Positions 47,345 through 56,902 of a DNA stretch of 64,000 bases are shown here, in pieces. The notes beneath the pieces are model-generated. The model was not told where the DNA came from and made no database searches. It saw nothing but the letters and a program-made list of their open reading frames with translations. The position numbers and the translations under genes are program-made. How positions within the stretch are numbered: the first letter of the stretch is position 1; each line of letters opens with the position of its first letter. Source of the stretch: Rhodanobacter_A agri (GTDB lineage Bacteria; Pseudomonadota; Gammaproteobacteria; Xanthomonadales; Rhodanobacteraceae); contig NZ_JADIKL010000002.1 in the NCBI RefSeq assembly GCF_044904705.1, positions 124,001 through 188,000 of the forward strand, written 5' to 3'.

Positions 47345-48265
47345 CTACGCCAGCAGCGCCTCGACGTGCGCGGCCGCGCTGGCCGCCAGCGCAGCGAGGT
47401 CGTAGCCGCCCTCAAGCGTGGACACCAGCCGGCCGTCTGCGTGCTGGTCCGCTACCTCGACCAGCTTCGCGGTGATCCAGGCGTAGTCCTCGCTGCCAAG
47501 GCACAGATCGGCCAGCGGGTCGTTCTGGTGGGCATCGAAACCGGCCGAGACCAGCAGCAGCTGCGGCCTGAAGGCGCGCAGGCGTGGCAGCAGGTCGCCT
47601 TCCCATAGTTCGCGGAACAGGTAGGGGCCGTCGCCGGCAGACAGGGGCCGGTTGAGGATGTTGCCGACACCGCTTTCATCCGGGCCGCCGCTGCCCGGAT
47701 ACAGCGGCATCTGGTGACTGGAGGCGAACAGCACGCGCGGTTCGCGCCAGAAGATGTCCTGGGTGCCGTTGCCGTGGTGCACATCGAAATCGGCGATCGC
47801 CACGCGCTTCAGGCCGTGCGCGGCCAGCGCATGCGCTGCGGCCACCGCTACGTTGTTGAACAGACAGAAGCCCATCGCCTGCCCGTGGGTGGCGTGGTGG
47901 CCGGGCGGACGCACCGCGCAGAAGGCGCGCTGGCACTGACCGCCCAGCACGGCATCCACCGCCGCCGTGACGGCTCCCGCTGCGCGCAGCGCGGCCTCGG
48001 CAGAGCCGGGTGAAAGTACGGTGTCCTCGTCCAGCCGCTGTATCTCGCCTGCCGGCACGGCGGCAAGCATGCGTTCGACGTGGGCGGCGGTGTGCGCGCG
48101 CAGCAACTGCTCGCGGCTGGCGCGAGGCGCCTCCACGCGGTCCAGCGCGGCGTAGCGATCATGGTCCAGTGCGCGCAGCACGGCGGCCAGGCGTGCCGGC
48201 GATTCGGGGTGGCCGGGGCCATTGTCGTGTTGCAGACAGGCGGAGTGCGTGTACAGCCGCAGCAT
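47345..48265 (-). CDS. Histone-deacetylase-family amidohydrolase
   Basis: A 306-residue zinc hydrolase of the arginase/deacetylase fold. Catalytic blocks are RPPGHHAT (His123, His124), DFDVHHGNGT (zinc ligands Asp161 and His163), AGFDAH (Asp244) and EGGYDL. Bacterial members deacetylate acetylpolyamines, acetyl-lysine proteins or small amides; the substrate here is unknown. It is the last gene of an operon, 8 bp after the cobalamin adenosyltransferase. The ATG of MLRLYTHSAC fits homologues. Confidence 0.9.
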   Translation of the reverse strand: MLRLYTHSACLQHDNGPGHPESPARLAAVLRALDHDRYAALDRVEAPRASREQLLRAHTAAHVERMLAAVPAGEIQRLDEDTVLSPGSAEAALRAAGAVTAAVDAVLGGQCQRAFCAVRPPGHHATHGQAMGFCLFNNVAVAAAHALAAHGLKRVAIADFDVHHGNGTQDIFWREPRVLFASSHQMPLYPGSGGPDESGVGNILNRPLSAGDGPYLFRELWEGDLLPRLRAFRPQLLLVSAGFDAHQNDPLADLCLGSEDYAWITAKLVEVADQHADGRLVSTLEGGYDLAALAASAAAHVEALLA

Positions 48266-48273
48266 GCGGCCCT

Positions 48274-48846
48274 TCAGCCGGAGGCAGGCTTGCGCCGCCG
48301 CTCGTGCTGCCAGAGCACCTCGCCGTGGCCGCCGGCGCGCGCCAGCACCCGGCAGAGCACGAACAGCAGATCGGAGAGGCGGTTGAGGTAGCGCTGTGTC
48401 TGTGGTCGCACCTCGGGCTCCACATGGCGCAGCGAGATGACCTCGCGCTCGGCGCGGCGGCACACGGTGCGTGCCAGGTGGCAGCAGGAGGCGGCCATGC
48501 CGCCGCCGGGCAGGATGAAATCCTTCAGCGGCGGCAGCGGTTCGTTGAAGGCGTCCAGCACGGTTTCAAGGCGGGCGACGTCGGTGTCCTCGATCATCGC
48601 CATGCCGGGAATGCACAGTTCGCCGCCCAGGTCGAAAAGCTCGTGCTGCACCTGGGTCAGCGCCTCGCGTACCGCCTCGTCCACGCCCTCGCAGGCCAGC
48701 ACCATGCCGATCGTGCTGTTGAGCTCGTCCACGGTGCCGTAGGCGGCCACGCGCGGCGAATCCTTCGGCACGCGCGAACCGTCGCCGAGGCCGGTGGAGC
48801 CGTCGTCGCCGGTACGCGTATAGATCTTGGAGAGGCGGTTGCCCAC
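48274..48846 (-). CDS. PduO-type ATP:cob(I)alamin adenosyltransferase
   Basis: Transfers the adenosyl group of ATP to cob(I)alamin to form coenzyme B12. The 190-residue protein has the ATP-binding block RTGDDGSTGLGDGSRV (11-26), YGTVDELNS (37-45), the HELFDLGGEL helix and CRRAERE. It is PduO/MMAB type, not CobA/BtuR. It starts at GTG (GNRLSKIY), two bases after the stop of the upstream membrane protein gene and without its own clear ribosome binding site, so translation is coupled. This links it to B12 uptake and salvage. Confidence 0.92.
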   Translation of the reverse strand: MGNRLSKIYTRTGDDGSTGLGDGSRVPKDSPRVAAYGTVDELNSTIGMVLACEGVDEAVREALTQVQHELFDLGGELCIPGMAMIEDTDVARLETVLDAFNEPLPPLKDFILPGGGMAASCCHLARTVCRRAEREVISLRHVEPEVRPQTQRYLNRLSDLLFVLCRVLARAGGHGEVLWQHERRRKPASG

Positions 48847-48848
48847 GT

Positions 48849-49448
48849 TCAGTGCAGGGTATGGCCGCCGCGTTGCGAAGCGCGCGACAGCTGGGTCGCC
48901 AGCGCGTGCAGCACCGCACCCAGCGCCACGTAGGCGGCGGTACCGGTCAGGAACGGCAGGTACCAGTCGCCGAGGTTGGCGAACCACGCAGCGACACTGC
49001 GCGGCGCCGGCACGCTGGCGCTGATCCAGTAGAAGCTGCCGTTGGAGACCAGGTAGCACAGGCCTTCGGCGACCAGCAGCGCGGCGACCGCGAGGCCCAG
49101 CGTGGCGAGGCTGAGGCCTTGCTGGCGCTTCGCCAGCCAGCTGCCGCCCAGCCACAGCGCACCGTACGACGGCACCAGGAACCAGTAGGCCGGCGACACG
49201 CAGTAGTGGCTCCAGAAGTCGATGCCCTGGCCGGTGATGACGAGGTAATCCACCAGCACCGCCTCGACCATCAGCAGCGGGAAGGCCCAGCGGCCCTGGC
49301 CGCGCAGCCAGAAGCCGGCGAGGAAGAACACGCCCCACGAGGCGTCCCACAGGGCGTGGTGAAGCAGCGAGGGATGGAAGCGGGTGACGCCCATCACCAG
49401 GGCCAGACCCAGGAAGATGGCCAGGCGTCGGGTCGTTGTGGTTGCCAT
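48849..49448 (-). CDS. Small polytopic membrane protein, candidate BtuM-type B12 transporter
   Basis: A 199-residue inner membrane protein with about six hydrophobic helices (near 8-24, 36-50, 53-73, 85-105, 110-135 and 165-190). Size and topology fit solitary ECF S-components. A lone cysteine at residue 83 (SHYCVSP), in the loop after helix 3, lies where BtuM of Thiobacillus denitrificans has its cobalt-binding Cys80. The next gene encodes a cobalamin adenosyltransferase, which is the usual BtuM context. Identification as BtuM is inference from topology, cysteine and neighbourhood. It could otherwise be an unrelated membrane protein. Confidence 0.55.
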   Translation of the reverse strand: MATTTTRRLAIFLGLALVMGVTRFHPSLLHHALWDASWGVFFLAGFWLRGQGRWAFPLLMVEAVLVDYLVITGQGIDFWSHYCVSPAYWFLVPSYGALWLGGSWLAKRQQGLSLATLGLAVAALLVAEGLCYLVSNGSFYWISASVPAPRSVAAWFANLGDWYLPFLTGTAAYVALGAVLHALATQLSRASQRGGHTLH

Positions 49449-49535
49449 GTGTACTCCGTGCAGCGCGGCTGAAAGCAGGCGGGAAGTTTAACGCAAGGCA
49501 GCCGCGCCGACGCGCCGGCGCGTATCATCCGGCGC

Positions 49536-50759
49536 ATGAATCTCCCCGCATCCCCTGTCGACGGCGGCGTGCTGATCGTCGGCGGCGGCCTGGTCGGTGC
49601 CAGCCTCGCCATCGCGCTGGACGCCGCCGGCGTCGCTGCCACCCTGGTCGAAGCCGCCGCGCCGCGCGCCGACGCCCAGCCCAGCTACGACGAGCGCAAC
49701 CTCGCGCTGGCCCGCGCCACCATCAACGGCCTCGCCGCCATAGGCGTATGGCCGCATGCGGCAGCGCAGGCCACGCCGATCCGCCACATCCATGTCAGTC
49801 GCGCCGGCGAGTTCGGCAGCGCGCGCATCGATGCGGCAAAACATGGCGTCGACGCGCTGGGCTGGACCCTGCCCGCGCGCGAGCTGGGTACGGCCTTGCT
49901 GCGCCGGCTGGATGCCTGCACCCGGCTGACCCGGCTCGCCCCTGCGAAACTCGAGTCGCTGGAAGGGCGGGCCGAGGGCTGGCGCGCACGTATCCGCACC
50001 GCCGACGGCGAGCGCGTGATCGATGCTGCGCTGTTGGTGGGCGCGGACGGCACGGAATCCTTCGTGCGCGCCCAGCTCGGCATCGATGCCCAGCGCCACG
50101 ACTACGAACAAGCCCTGTTCGTCGCCACGGTGACGCCGGAGCGCGCCCATGCGAACCGCGCCTTCGAGCGATTCTCCGATGCCGGTCCAGTGGCTCTGCT
50201 GCCGTTGGCCGAAGGGCGCTGCGGGCTGGTGCTCACCGTGCCGGCGGAAGCGGCCGATGAGGTCGCCGCGCTGGACGATGCGGGCTTCATCGCGCTGGCA
50301 CAGTCGCGCCTCGGTTGGCGGCTGGGCCGCCTTTCGCGGCCCGGCAAGCGCCACCCGTACGCCATCCATCGCGTGGCCGCGCAGCGGCTCACCGGCCCGC
50401 GCGCGGTGCTGGTGGGCAATGCGGCGCAGACCGTGCATCCGATTGGCGCGCAAGGCTTCAACCTCGGCCTGCGCGATGCGCTGACCCTGGCCGAGCTGGT
50501 GGCCGCCGCAGAGGACCCTGGCGCACCGGCGTTGCTGGATCGCTACGCTGCGCGCCGTGCGCCCGATCGCGAAGGCACCATGGCGATGAGCCACAGCCTG
50601 GTGCGGCTGGCCTGCCTCGAGCAGCCCTTGCTCGCGCCGCTGCGCTCGCTGGCCTTGCTCGCCCACGACCGCATGGCGCCGCTGCAGAATCGCCTGGCGC
50701 GACATGGCATGGGCTTCCGCGGCGAACCGCCGCGCGCGGTGCTGGAGCGGCTGCCATGA
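49536..50759 (+). CDS. ubiH: 2-octaprenyl-6-methoxyphenol hydroxylase
   Basis: Flavin monooxygenase of ubiquinone ring hydroxylation. The 407-residue protein shows the FAD-binding VLIVGGGLVGASLAIAL, the DERNLALARAT block, VGADGTES and the NAAQTVHPIGAQGFNLGLRD block (GD-type motif with Asn). It diverges from the membrane protein gene and overlaps a second hydroxylase gene by four bases, the typical ubiH-ubiI pair. Confidence 0.92.
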   Translation: MNLPASPVDGGVLIVGGGLVGASLAIALDAAGVAATLVEAAAPRADAQPSYDERNLALARATINGLAAIGVWPHAAAQATPIRHIHVSRAGEFGSARIDAAKHGVDALGWTLPARELGTALLRRLDACTRLTRLAPAKLESLEGRAEGWRARIRTADGERVIDAALLVGADGTESFVRAQLGIDAQRHDYEQALFVATVTPERAHANRAFERFSDAGPVALLPLAEGRCGLVLTVPAEAADEVAALDDAGFIALAQSRLGWRLGRLSRPGKRHPYAIHRVAAQRLTGPRAVLVGNAAQTVHPIGAQGFNLGLRDALTLAELVAAAEDPGAPALLDRYAARRAPDREGTMAMSHSLVRLACLEQPLLAPLRSLALLAHDRMAPLQNRLARHGMGFRGEPPRAVLERLP

Positions 50760-51964
50760 GCGTGTCGCATTACACCCATGCGCCGCGCCGTGGCCCGGCG
50801 CTGGACATCGCCGTGGTCGGCGGCGGCATGGTGGGCGCCGCCGCGGCTCTGGCGCTGGCCCGGGCCGGTTTCGCCACGGCCTTGCTGGAAGCACGCGCGC
50901 CGCAGCCCTGGAACGCCGCCGACGAAGTGGACCTGCGCGTGGTGGGGCTGGCGCCCTCGTCTCTATCCTTGCTGGACGCATTGGGTGTCTGGACATCCAT
51001 CCGGCACGCCCGCTGCAGTCCGTACACGCACATGCATGTATGGGACGGCGCAAGCGGGGCAGCCATCGATTTCGATGCCGCCGGCGAAGGCCGCGATCTG
51101 CTCGGCCATATCGTCGAGAACAACCTGGTGCAATGGACGCTGTGGCAGGCGCTGGAAGCCGCCGGCGTGCGCCGGTTGTGCCCGGCCGAAGTGCGCGGGT
51201 TGGATGCCCGCGAGGATCGTGTGACGCTGGAGCTGGCCAGCGGCGAAAGCCTGTCCGCTCGCCTGGTGGTGGCCGCCGACGGCGCCGCCTCGCCGTTGCG
51301 CGAGATGGCCGGCATCGCCACTTGCGGCCGCGATTACGCGCAGCGTGCGGTAGTGGCGCATGTGGTCACTGAGCGATCGCACGAACAGACGGCGTGGCAG
51401 CGCTTCCTGCCCGGCGGTCCGCTGGCGCTGCTGCCCTTGGTCGACGGGCGAAGCTCCATCGTCTGGTCGCTGCCCGAGGACGAGGCGCAACGCGTGCTGG
51501 CGCTGGACGACGCGACGTTCCTGCACGAGCTTGGCGTCGCCAGCGACTTCCGGCTGGGGCGCATCGTGTCCGCCACGAAGCGCGCCGCGTTCCCGCTCAA
51601 GCTGCAATTAGCCGAAGGCTACCAGGCGGAACGCTTCGTACTGTTGGGCGACGCCGCCCATGCGGTGCATCCCCTGGCCGGACAGGGTGTGAACCTGGGG
51701 CTGCGCGATGTGGCCGAGTTGCGCGACGTGCTGGTCGCTGCACGCGATGCGGGGCGCGATTTCGCTGCTGCGCATGTGTTGCGCCGTTATGCACGCCGGC
51801 GCCGTAGCGCCGATACGCTGGATGCACGCGGTTTCGATGCACTGGCGCGCATCTACGCCTGGCAGTCGCCGCCGCTGGTTGTCGCGCGAAGCCTCGGCGT
51901 GCGCCTGCTCGACAAGCTGGCGCCGCTCAAGCGACGCATTGCGGAGCATGCGGCCGGGCTTTGA
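50756..51964 (+). CDS. ubiI: UbiI/VisC-family ubiquinone hydroxylase
   Basis: Second FAD monooxygenase of ubiquinone synthesis, 402 residues. Motifs: IAVVGGGMVGAAAALALA, the ADEVDLRVVGLAPSS block, VVAADGAASPLR and GDAAHAVHPLAGQGVNLGLR. UbiI (C5 hydroxylase) is the likely role from its pairing with ubiH, but UbiF cannot be excluded by sequence alone. Its ATG overlaps the ubiH stop. Confidence 0.88.
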   Translation: MSVSHYTHAPRRGPALDIAVVGGGMVGAAAALALARAGFATALLEARAPQPWNAADEVDLRVVGLAPSSLSLLDALGVWTSIRHARCSPYTHMHVWDGASGAAIDFDAAGEGRDLLGHIVENNLVQWTLWQALEAAGVRRLCPAEVRGLDAREDRVTLELASGESLSARLVVAADGAASPLREMAGIATCGRDYAQRAVVAHVVTERSHEQTAWQRFLPGGPLALLPLVDGRSSIVWSLPEDEAQRVLALDDATFLHELGVASDFRLGRIVSATKRAAFPLKLQLAEGYQAERFVLLGDAAHAVHPLAGQGVNLGLRDVAELRDVLVAARDAGRDFAAAHVLRRYARRRRSADTLDARGFDALARIYAWQSPPLVVARSLGVRLLDKLAPLKRRIAEHAAGL

Positions 51965-52012
51965 ATCCCGTTCTTCAACTCAGGTGTCAGGCATCCGTCA
52001 GGAGGATCCGTC

Positions 52013-52807
52013 ATGCGTATCGTTCGATTCTGCAGTGCCGTGTTGCTTTCGGGGTTCGCCTTCGCCGCCCAGGCGACGATGGTGCATCGTCCGGTGGAAT
52101 GGACGCAGAGCGGCACCCGCTTCCACAGCGTACTGGTCTACGACGACGCCAGCAGCGCCAAGCGCCCGGGTCTGGTGATGGTGCCGAACTGGTACGGCGT
52201 GAACGATGCGGCGGTCAAGAAAGCCGAGATGATCGCGGGCAAGGACTACGTGATCCTGCTCACCGACATGTATGGCGCCGACGTGCGTCCGCAGCAGGGC
52301 AACGCCGAGCAGGCGCAGGCCGCGGTGAAGCCCTTGTACGCGAACCGCGATTTGATGCGCCAGCGCATCAACGAGGCGCTGGCCCAGCTCAAGGCGCAGG
52401 CGAAGAGCGCGCCGATCGACACCGCGAAGCTCGCCGCCATCGGTTTCTGCTTCGGCGGCGCGGCGGTGCTCGATCTTGCGCGCAGCGGTGCCGATATCGC
52501 CGCCGTTGCCTCCTTCCATGGCGATCTTTCCACCGATGACCCGTCGCAGGCGAAGCACATCAAGGCGCGTGTTCTGGCGATGAATGGCGCTGACGACAGG
52601 GGCACCATGCCCGATGCCGACAAGTTCATGGACGAGATGCGCCAGAGCCCGGCCGACTGGCAGTTCGTGGTGCTGGGCCACGCGGTGCATTGCTTCACCG
52701 AGGTGGGCGAGAACTCGCCGGGGTGCAAGTACGACGCGAAGGCGGCGGCACGCTCGTACGGGTTGATGCGTGCGTGGTTGCGGGAGGCGTTTTTGGGGCG
52801 CGATTGA
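52013..52807 (+). CDS. Exported dienelactone hydrolase-family protein
   Basis: A 264-residue alpha/beta hydrolase with a signal peptide (about 1-21, AQA). The nucleophile elbow GFCFGG carries Cys146, as in dienelactone hydrolases, with a later DD region and HAVHCF supplying the acid and histidine. The natural substrate is unknown; family members open lactones or act as general esterases. The ATG follows an AGGAGG site. It is followed by a palindromic repeat region. Confidence 0.85.
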   Translation: MRIVRFCSAVLLSGFAFAAQATMVHRPVEWTQSGTRFHSVLVYDDASSAKRPGLVMVPNWYGVNDAAVKKAEMIAGKDYVILLTDMYGADVRPQQGNAEQAQAAVKPLYANRDLMRQRINEALAQLKAQAKSAPIDTAKLAAIGFCFGGAAVLDLARSGADIAAVASFHGDLSTDDPSQAKHIKARVLAMNGADDRGTMPDADKFMDEMRQSPADWQFVVLGHAVHCFTEVGENSPGCKYDAKAAARSYGLMRAWLREAFLGRD

Positions 52808-52849
52808 TCGCGGGCTTTAGCGTTTTGTCTATCCCAGATTCAGAGCGGT

Positions 52850-53165
52850 TTCGTGCGCCTTTCGGCCCCCGAGTTACTTCTCCTTTGCTTGTCCAAAGGA
52901 GAAGTAACCAAGAGGAAACGACACCCCGGTTGGCGCTTGCCGGGCGTCCTGCCCGGCAAGTTCGTGAGGCGGGGACGGGCTTTTCGAGCGGGCTCCTGCC
53001 CGCGCGAAAAGGCGTTGCCATCCATGGCAACGCCCGCTGCGCGGCCTGATCGTCCCCGCCTCACCGCCGCCCAGGGGCCCCGGAAAAGCAGGCGTGCTTC
53101 CTGCACGCCAGAAGCAACGGCAACGGCAATAGCAAGAACGCCGCGCATTGCGCGGCGTTCTTGCT
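52850..53165. repeat. Composite palindromic repeat between convergent genes
   Basis: The 440-bp gap (52808-53250) has no gene but several perfect or near-perfect stems. These are gttacttctcctttg / caaaggagaagtaac (52873-52908), cttgccgggc / gcccggcaag (52936-52960), cttttcgagcgggc / gcccgcgcgaaaag (about 52979-53012, one mismatch) and gcgttgccat / atggcaacgc (about 53011-53034). The last is the terminator-like stem at 53131-53165. The first segment resembles a repeat often seen between genes in Xanthomonadales, where its translation gives Arg-rich spurious ORFs (LSKGEVTKRKR). The plus-strand frame 52853-53212 is such a case. Confidence 0.7.
53131..53165. terminator. Bidirectional terminator-like hairpin
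   Basis: A perfect 16-bp stem agcaagaacgccgcgc / gcgcggcgttcttgct with an ATT loop, followed by TTT on the plus strand. It lies between the convergent dienelactone hydrolase and permease genes. Confidence 0.7.
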
Positions 53166-53250
53166 TTGGGTCTTTACGAAGGTGTGCCCTGGGCGGCTCG
53201 GAATCGCTTTGATGCACGCCAGGCCAACACGTGACCACGAGATCGGAAAC

Positions 53251-54915
53251 TCAGCGCCCGGTGACGCGCTCCGCATCCAGTTCGTCCGGCGGTATCACCG
53301 GCGCATCCGGATGTGCGTGGGCTTCCAGTTCGGCGGCTTCCACCGACGGCGTACGCCAGCCCGACTTCACGCCCCAGAGGTAGAACACGAAGCCGATCAC
53401 CGCCACCACCACGAGGTCCCAGCCGTAGGGCAGGTAGCCCTGGCCGCCGAAGGTAGTGCTGCCGGCCCAGGAGACGAGGGCGATCACCGGCAAGTAAGCG
53501 ACTAGCCACCATGCGCCCTTCATCTGGCGGCCGAAATCGTGCCAGCCGGACTTGGCCTGGTAGTAGAGGTAGATCGGCAGCGCGACGACCATCAGCAGGA
53601 TGATTTCGCCGGTCAGCGGCCACTTCGCCCAGTACAGCAGCTCGGTGGACATCACGAAGGCGATGCCGGCGAGCACGGGCAGGGCAGCGAGGCGGAAGGG
53701 GCGGTACAGGCTGGGTGCGGTGCGGCGCAGGGTCATCGCGCTGACCGGGCCGGTGAGGTAGGAGATGATCGTGGCTACCGAGATCACCGCCGCCAACGTG
53801 CCCCAGCCGCGGAACTTGAACAGGAAGAGATAGGACACGGCCAGGTTGAACCACATCGCCGGACGCGGCACGCCCCACTTCGGATGGATGCTGCCGAAGA
53901 TCCTGGGCAGCGTGCCATTGCGCTCCATGCCGTACAGCATGCGCGCGGTGGTGGCGGTGTAGGTCATGCCGGTGCCGCTGGGGCTGACGAAGGCATCGGC
54001 GTACAGCAGGATCGCCAGCCAATTGAGATTGACGATGACGGCCAGCTGCGCGAACGGCGAACTGAAGTCGATGCCGTGCCAGCCGGCCTTGGCGAGAAGG
54101 TCGGGCGGCACCGCGCCGAGATAGGCTACCTGCAGAATGATGTAGATGACGGTGGCCAGCGCGATGGAGCCGACGATCGCGACCGGGATGCTCTTGCCCG
54201 GGTTGCGCGCTTCGCCGGCCAGGTTCACCGGACTCTGGAAACCATTGAAGCTGAAGACGATGCCCGCGGTTGCCACGGCGGTGAGCACGGCGGCGAAATC
54301 GATGGCGTGCGCGTCACCATGCACGCCCACCGAGAAATTCCCGCCATGGAAACCGCTGGCAATCAGTGCGAGGCCGGTGGCGGCCGGCACGATCAGCTTG
54401 AACACGGTGATCGCGGTGTTGGAGTGCGCGAACAGCTTCACGCTCCAGAAGTTCAACAGGAAGTAGACCAGCACCAGTGCTGCGGCAATCCACAGGCCAG
54501 GCTCGGACAATTCCCCGTGGCCGCCTGGTGCGTGCATGTACAGGTTTTGCGCCCACTGCCACTTCCAGCCGGCCATGTATTGCACCGAGGCCTCGGCTTC
54601 CACCGGGATCACCGAGACGATGGCGATCCAGTTGGCCCATGCGCCGATGAAGCCGACCAATGAGCCATGCGAGTAGTGGCTGTAGCGCACCATGCCACCG
54701 GACTCGGGGAACATCGAGCCGAGTTCCGCGTAGGTCAGCGCGATCGTCATGATGATCGCCGCGCCCAGCACCCACGCCCAGATGGCTCCCGGCCCCGCCA
54801 GGCCCGCCGCGCGCCAGGCGCCGAACAGCCAGCCGGAACCGATGATCGAGCCAAGGCCAGTAAGCATCAGGGCGAACGGGCCGACGTCGCGGCGGATCGA
54901 GCTGCTGGAAGACAT
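53251..54915 (-). CDS. APC-family amino acid permease
   Basis: A 554-residue inner membrane carrier with about 12-14 helices. The N-terminal helix has the APC signature GLGSIIGSGWLFG, and FSFNGFQSPVNLAGEARNPG marks helix 6. The soluble C-terminal tail is acidic. The substrate is unknown. It resembles the glutamate/GABA or aspartate-type permeases of the group. It is followed upstream by the serine dehydratase gene on the same strand, which makes serine or related amino acids possible, but a hairpin and about 220 bp separate them. Confidence 0.85.
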   Translation of the reverse strand: MSSSSSIRRDVGPFALMLTGLGSIIGSGWLFGAWRAAGLAGPGAIWAWVLGAAIIMTIALTYAELGSMFPESGGMVRYSHYSHGSLVGFIGAWANWIAIVSVIPVEAEASVQYMAGWKWQWAQNLYMHAPGGHGELSEPGLWIAAALVLVYFLLNFWSVKLFAHSNTAITVFKLIVPAATGLALIASGFHGGNFSVGVHGDAHAIDFAAVLTAVATAGIVFSFNGFQSPVNLAGEARNPGKSIPVAIVGSIALATVIYIILQVAYLGAVPPDLLAKAGWHGIDFSSPFAQLAVIVNLNWLAILLYADAFVSPSGTGMTYTATTARMLYGMERNGTLPRIFGSIHPKWGVPRPAMWFNLAVSYLFLFKFRGWGTLAAVISVATIISYLTGPVSAMTLRRTAPSLYRPFRLAALPVLAGIAFVMSTELLYWAKWPLTGEIILLMVVALPIYLYYQAKSGWHDFGRQMKGAWWLVAYLPVIALVSWAGSTTFGGQGYLPYGWDLVVVAVIGFVFYLWGVKSGWRTPSVEAAELEAHAHPDAPVIPPDELDAERVTGR

Positions 54916-55106
54916 GGAAACTCCTGAAGCGCGGGCCGCGCATCCCCAAAAGATACCGATGGTTGCAGACTGGGCCGGACCTGTCACCCCGCGAAGGTCA
55001 TATGCGGCCGTACCCAAAGGTACACGCACCGGCCGCAGGCCGGCATGTTCCGGGCGCGATTTTCCCGGCTTGCGCGCGGCCTGGGGCGGCCGGACCCGGG
55101 CGGAAT

Positions 55107-55132
55107 ACCCTCCCTGCAAGCGCAGGGAGGGT
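55107..55132 (-). terminator. Hairpin after the L-serine dehydratase gene
   Basis: A perfect 11-bp stem accctccctgc / gcagggagggt with a 4-nt loop lies 6 nt after the stop codon, on the minus strand. It is followed by TATT only, so termination may be partial. Confidence 0.55.
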
Positions 55133-55137
55133 GGTCG

Positions 55138-56520
<1,383 letters not shown>

Positions 56521-56584
56521 GGTGCGCTGCGAGTAGGTGAGGGAAGCCGGTATTCTACGCGGGCACTTTCCCATCCGCAGGCGC

Positions 56585-56821
56585 ATGCCCGATCTCGTCC
56601 TCTACCAGCGCGACTACTGCCACCTGTGCGACATGGCGCTGGCGGTGCTGGCCGAGGCGCAGGCGCCGGAATTCGACAGCGTGTGGGTGGACGACCGCGT
56701 GGAACTGGAGCAGCGTTACGGCACGCGCGTGCCGGTGCTGCGCGATGCGCGCGACGGTCGCGAACTGGACTGGCCGTTCGACGCGGCGGCGGTGCGCGCC
56801 TTCCTGTCTGCCGCCTTGTAG
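56585..56821 (+). CDS. Small glutaredoxin/thioredoxin-like protein (DUF836)
   Basis: A 78-residue thioredoxin-fold protein with a CxxC active site, Cys12-His-Leu-Cys15 (RDYCHLCDMA), and a cis-proline region (RVPVLRD). It belongs to the glutaredoxin-like DUF836 family; the redox partner is unknown. It starts at the ATG of MPDLVLYQ and diverges from sdaA, an oxygen-sensitive Fe-S enzyme. Its stop codon TAG is the first part of a REP palindrome. Confidence 0.85.
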   Translation: MPDLVLYQRDYCHLCDMALAVLAEAQAPEFDSVWVDDRVELEQRYGTRVPVLRDARDGRELDWPFDAAAVRAFLSAAL

Positions 56822-56896
56822 GAGCGCACTCCGTGCGCGAATGCCCTGGCGCTTGATCGAGGCCAAAAGCATTCGTGCACAGGATGCGCTCCTACA
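56817..56896. repeat. REP-like inverted repeat pair (GTAGGAGCGC family)
   Basis: Two 28-nt arms in inverted orientation, 56817-56844 and 56869-56896, match at 24 of 28 positions and begin TGTAGGAGCGCA. Each arm has its own GCGCAC / GTGCGC stem. This is the doublet form of REP elements common in this group. It separates the convergent glutaredoxin and yceI genes and can end or protect both mRNAs. Confidence 0.8.
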
Positions 56897-56902
56897 GGCA
56901 GA

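Noticed and set aside
42188..47405. Long plus-strand frames (844 and 1044 codons) antisense to pdxA, surA and lptD
   Set aside because: They are shadows of the confidently identified lptD-apaH operon genes, with His/Val/Gln-rich sequence typical of antisense frames.
52853..53212. 119-codon Arg-rich frame in the repeat region
   Set aside because: It is translated from palindromic repeats and resembles repeat-derived spurious proteins.
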